Assembly (NCBI GenBank): GCA_964515235.1
Contig: CAZEVO010000013.1
Coordinates: forward strand, 1-50,427
DNA from: OPU3-GD-OMZ sp964515235
GTDB taxonomy: Bacteria > Pseudomonadota > Gammaproteobacteria > Methylococcales > Methylomonadaceae
Length of the DNA: 50,427 nucleotides
Direction of reading: 5' to 3'
In this document: one piece after another, positions 47,881 through 50,427 of the stretch
How positions within the stretch are numbered: position 1 is the first letter of the stretch
How the letters are laid out: every line of letters starts with the position of its first letter
Program-made: the position numbers and the translations under genes
The notes under the pieces: model-generated
Databases searched by the model: none
What the model saw: the letters and a program-made list of their open reading frames with translations, nothing else
Told to the model about the DNA's origin: nothing

Positions 47881-48816
47881 TTAAACCCAAAAAGCTGTCC
47901 GCCGGGTTTTCTTTCGAAGTGGACTGATCAGTGCATTATCGGGAAAATCAATAGCACTTTCTTGATCAATAAAAACAATACTATTGTTTAAAACAATAGC
48001 CCTTTTTATCATAAGGTTGCGCCCCAAATACGTATTAGGAAAAATGATTGAGTCTTCAATCACTGTATTCTTATCAACCAAAACATCCTGACACAAGATG
48101 CTATCTCCCTGCAATTTAGATCGACTGTGTATTGATGTATTGTCACCTAAATAAGCCATTCTCTGGTTTAGACTACTTTCTTTAACTGCTACATTAACCC
48201 CTTTAACCAGCTGATTACCTTGCTGGAAATAATCGACAGAAAAGCACGATAATTTATTATTAAGAAGACGCATGGATAATTCGAAAAAGGCTTTGGGTGA
48301 GTCTAATAAAAACACCTGACCTAAACATAGCTTCTTCTCTCTCCAACTTTTAATAGACATTTTATGATGCAATACATCAACACAAGCATTTCTGTTTTTG
48401 ACCTGATATAACACCGCCTGACCATCACAATAATGAACCTGATTATGCTTGGGACAATTAAGCATTAATTCTTGAAGACTAAAATCATAAAACACATCAG
48501 ATCGAAAAATATTAACAGGCTCATTGCCAACCATATTATGAAAATAAAAAGGCATTAATTTTATTCCTGAAAAACTCAGATTCCTTAATACTCTTATAAT
48601 CGATTTAACGCTCGAAGGGTTACCCCATAAGAATACTTGCTTAACACCCGTTTGCGACAACAATTCTAGCAAACAACTTAAAAGAGGCCTTGAAACTAAT
48701 GGCAAAAGAGCACTCGGAGAATTCAATAAGAGAGGTTTTAATATTGGACTTTCATCTTCTATTTTTATAACAACCTGCGGGACTACCTTCTCATTTAATG
48801 TGTTTTCTTCACTCAT
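47881..48816 (-). CDS. Degenerate sugar nucleotidyltransferase-like protein with hexapeptide repeats
   Basis: A 311-residue protein. Residues about 30-110 resemble sugar-1-phosphate nucleotidyltransferases (LPLVSRPLLSCLLELLSQTGVKQVFLWG), but the nucleotide-binding loop GGxGTRLxP at the start is missing. Residues about 215-300 look like a left-handed beta-helix of hexapeptide repeats (LGDNTSIHSRSKLQGDSIL, then IFPNTYLGRNLM). It may thus be a non-catalytic relative, or an enzyme with changed chemistry. It overlaps the sugar transferase stop by one base (TAATG), so it is translated with that gene and probably serves the same exopolysaccharide. Confidence 0.72.
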   Translation of the reverse strand: MSEENTLNEKVVPQVVIKIEDESPILKPLLLNSPSALLPLVSRPLLSCLLELLSQTGVKQVFLWGNPSSVKSIIRVLRNLSFSGIKLMPFYFHNMVGNEPVNIFRSDVFYDFSLQELMLNCPKHNQVHYCDGQAVLYQVKNRNACVDVLHHKMSIKSWREKKLCLGQVFLLDSPKAFFELSMRLLNNKLSCFSVDYFQQGNQLVKGVNVAVKESSLNQRMAYLGDNTSIHSRSKLQGDSILCQDVLVDKNTVIEDSIIFPNTYLGRNLMIKRAIVLNNSIVFIDQESAIDFPDNALISPLRKKTRRTAFWV

Positions 48817-49532
48817 TAATAAGCCCCTTTTCCAAACAAAACAGCCGGCACAGTTCTAAGTAATAGTCTAATATTCGTCCAAAAAGAAGCACTAATAATA
48901 TAATCTTCATCCAATTTAACTTGTTCTTCAAATGGAATTTCAGAACGTCCTGATACCTGCCATATACAAGTTATTCCTGGGATAATACGCATACGCCTTC
49001 GATCTGATGATGAATACATATTGACCTCCTTAGGTATTGGTGGTCGAGGACCGACTAATGACATATCACCTTTAATAACATTCCACAACTGTGGTAATTC
49101 ATCTATTGAGTACTTACGAATAAACCGCCCTACAGGGGTAACTCTGGGGTCTTGCTTCATCTTAAATCGTACTGAATCAGCATCGCCCCCATCACTTTTA
49201 AGGTCGTCTTTTTGTTGTTCTGCATTGACGACCATGGATCTGAATTTCCAAAATTTAAATTTACGCCCATTAAGACCTACTCGTTCTTGAAAATAAAAAA
49301 TTGGCCCTGGTGAACTGATAAAAATACAACACATGACTACCAACAATAATGGTGCTAAAACAAGCAATGCAATTACGGCAACAAACAGATCAAAACAACG
49401 AATTAATAACATTTTCATATTCAAGTGCAATAAATAACGCCAGCGAGCTAAATAACTCAATAGGTTTACAATACCGTTAGCGTTAAAAGTTGACTCGGAA
49501 CTCACAAGGATTTGTCCAGGTATTTCTTTCAC
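48816..49532 (-). CDS. Undecaprenyl-phosphate sugar transferase (exopolysaccharide initiation)
   Basis: A 238-residue bacterial sugar transferase (monotopic phosphoglycosyl transferase) that puts the first sugar phosphate on undecaprenyl phosphate at the inner membrane. A re-entrant hydrophobic helix (about 47-70, DLFVAVIALLVLAPLLLVVM) is followed by GPIFYFQERVGLNGRKFKFWKFRSM and the catalytic IDELPQLWNVIKGDMSLVGPRPP region, then PGITCIWQVSGRSEI. The start is a GTG at 49532; the nearest ATG is out of frame. A sigma-54 promoter ends about 31 bases before this GTG, which supports it. The first 40 residues are an extension without clear match. It is the first gene of its transcript. Confidence 0.92.
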   Translation of the reverse strand: MKEIPGQILVSSESTFNANGIVNLLSYLARWRYLLHLNMKMLLIRCFDLFVAVIALLVLAPLLLVVMCCIFISSPGPIFYFQERVGLNGRKFKFWKFRSMVVNAEQQKDDLKSDGGDADSVRFKMKQDPRVTPVGRFIRKYSIDELPQLWNVIKGDMSLVGPRPPIPKEVNMYSSSDRRRMRIIPGITCIWQVSGRSEIPFEEQVKLDEDYIISASFWTNIRLLLRTVPAVLFGKGAY

Positions 49533-49573
49533 TCATGCCACCATTTTAAAAGACCATTTATCATCTGAGCATG

Positions 49574-49590
49574 TGCAACTATAGTGCCAA
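49574..49590 (-). promoter_or_regulatory. Sigma-54 promoter of the sugar transferase gene
   Basis: On the minus strand, TTGGCACTATAGTTGCA matches the sigma-54 consensus TTGGCAC-N5-TTGCA fully, with the GG and GC pairs exactly 12 bases apart. The predicted start of transcription is near 49563, about 31 bases before the GTG at 49532. Confidence 0.8.
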
Positions 49591-49677
49591 CAATACACTT
49601 ACCGATTCGTAGCCTACCGAACAAGACTAACGATTTTTAATTGCAATGTTTCTATCATCTAGTCATGAATAAAATTC

Positions 49678-49713
49678 GCAAAATGATTTTTTTTTGCATT
49701 TTGCAAAAAAAAA
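49678..49713. promoter_or_regulatory. Inverted repeat, candidate activator site between two sigma-54 promoters
   Basis: GCAAAATG (49678-49685) and its inverse CATTTTGC (49697-49704) are separated by 11 bases. The same stretch also holds a near-perfect palindrome with 12-base arms (49687-49698 and 49702-49713) made of a T run, GCA/TGC and an A run. The centre lies about 112 bases upstream of the plus-strand and 129 bases upstream of the minus-strand predicted transcription starts, the usual range for activators of sigma-54 promoters. The sequence is low in complexity, so this is a candidate only. Confidence 0.45.
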
Positions 49714-49774
49714 ACCAGACATCAAAATAAATACAATATGCGTTCTCTTCCCCTATACGCTTAATCTCTATTTA

Positions 49775-49791
49775 TTGGCATATTCTTTGCT
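49775..49791 (+). promoter_or_regulatory. Sigma-54 promoter of the last gene in the window
   Basis: TTGGCATATTCTTTGCT matches the sigma-54 consensus with GG and GC exactly 12 bases apart; the only deviation is T for C after TTGGCA. Transcription should start near 49802. AGGAG at 49815-49819 and the ATG at 49828 follow. Confidence 0.8.
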
Positions 49792-49827
49792 CCTGCTTTA
49801 TTGCACACACCATTAGGAGAAAAACTT

Positions 49828-50427
49828 ATGTTGACTACAAAAAATACGAAAAATCATACAAATTCTTTGATCTCTGCAGAAAAAAAAGCGTGTCAGATGT
49901 TAATGTCACTCGTGCCAGAAAATACAAAACACGCAACTACAACAAACTTAACAGAACACCTACAACCTAATAAGAAAGACTATAATCTCATTGCTGGTGA
50001 CGATTTATTCGAAAATAGTCGTCCTCACCTGATAAAACGTCATTTTTTATCTAATCTTAAGCAATTAAAGCGATATGATTCCAAAACTATTCTCATATCA
50101 CAAACGGTTTCAGATTACGAACAAGGTTTAAAGTTTAAAGTCCTTTGTAATCGCCTTAAAAATATTTCAACCATCATTGTAAAAGATCAAAAAAGCTACC
50201 AGTTGCTTCAAGACAAAGGCGTCACTCAAACACAACTGTCTTTTGATATACGATTTTTACTAGACCCTTCCACATTTGCACTCATGGAAGCTTATAAAGC
50301 TATCCAAAACTGCCAACCATCTCTTAGTAAGAGCTGCCTAATCACGCTGCCTGATACCAGTCATAAACAAGATATAGATCACGCTAATATTACTAAAAAC
50401 ATATTATCAACCTGCGAACAAGTCAAA
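49828..50427 (+). CDS. Polysaccharide pyruvyl transferase-like protein, N-terminal 200 codons (window edge)
   Basis: The frame is open from the ATG at 49828 to the end of the window, so the 3' part is missing. AGGAG lies eight bases before the start. Residues about 50-150 resemble the polysaccharide pyruvyl transferase family: a strand and loop at YNLIAGDDLFENSRP where that family has GGGN, then SKTILISQTVSDYEQG, a helix, ISTIIVKDQKSYQLLQDKGV (the family's VRDExS..L...GV stretch) and SFDIRFLLDP. The first 50 residues have no match I recognise. A pyruvyl or related transfer to an exopolysaccharide fits the divergent sugar transferase gene and the shared sigma-54 control. The degenerate glycine loop makes the family call tentative. 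Confidence 0.65.
   Translation, partial: MLTTKNTKNHTNSLISAEKKACQMLMSLVPENTKHATTTNLTEHLQPNKKDYNLIAGDDLFENSRPHLIKRHFLSNLKQLKRYDSKTILISQTVSDYEQGLKFKVLCNRLKNISTIIVKDQKSYQLLQDKGVTQTQLSFDIRFLLDPSTFALMEAYKAIQNCQPSLSKSCLITLPDTSHKQDIDHANITKNILSTCEQVK

Overview
The window looks like chromosome of a Gram-negative gammaproteobacterial methylotroph, most likely a methanotroph of the Methylococcales. That assignment is inferred from gene content. PQQ biosynthesis (pqqB-E) supplies the cofactor of methanol dehydrogenase. A DHPS-like/DUF447/MfnB set points to tetrahydromethanopterin and methanofuran C1 carriers. The order rlmH-maf-rng-yhdP-nit-tldD-pmbA is typically gammaproteobacterial, and waaA and kdsB show a Kdo-containing outer membrane. 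Base composition is uneven: a block at about 24.1-26.7 kb is clearly more AT-rich than the left third.

Layout. 1-2.7 kb: pqqB (cut by the window edge), pqqC, pqqD, pqqE. 2.7-4.3 kb: ubiX and a proline iminopeptidase on the minus strand. 4.4-5.8 kb: a DUF4242 protein and an outer-membrane beta-barrel protein, convergent and separated by two hairpin terminators; the barrel gene has a near-consensus sigma-70 promoter. 6.2-9.2 kb: a large single gene joining an alpha/beta-hydrolase to a NACHT NTPase, a candidate NLR-like immune sensor. 9.3-11.4 kb: thiO and pyrD. 11.4-22.3 kb (minus): pmbA, tldD, a nitrilase-family amidase, yhdP, rng, maf, rlmH and two small genes. 22.5-23.9 kb: an orphan flaG, a SPOR-domain gene and tRNA-Leu(UAA). 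24.1-26.7 kb: an exported MsrA divergent from an AT-rich trio of SRPBCC protein, short LOV photoreceptor and fatty-acid-hydroxylase-like membrane enzyme. 26.8-32.6 kb: an arsenosugar-type cluster (flavin disulfide oxidoreductase, TVP38 protein, ArsS, ArsM, TIGR04283-type glycosyltransferase) ending in a second hydroxylase-like gene. 32.6-39.0 kb (minus): waaA, a membrane protein with ppk1, a methyltransferase, an ACC deaminase/D-cysteine desulfhydrase homologue and folP. 39.2-44.9 kb (plus): the methanopterin/methanofuran genes, a dicarboxylate/amino-acid symporter and proS. 45.0-50.4 kb: a small membrane protein, kdsB, a Trm112-like gene, a sigma-54 response regulator and the edge of an exopolysaccharide locus.

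Most notable points: (1) the hydrolase-NACHT protein at 6212-9181; (2) two divergent sigma-54 promoters at 49574-49590 and 49775-49791 with an inverted repeat between them, close to a gene for a sigma-54 activator; (3) an arsenosugar-type operon ending in a di-iron hydroxylase-like enzyme, which may extend the pathway to lipids; (4) a compact LOV operon preceded by a repeated 10-bp motif. No CRISPR array, insertion sequence, integrase or prophage gene was seen.
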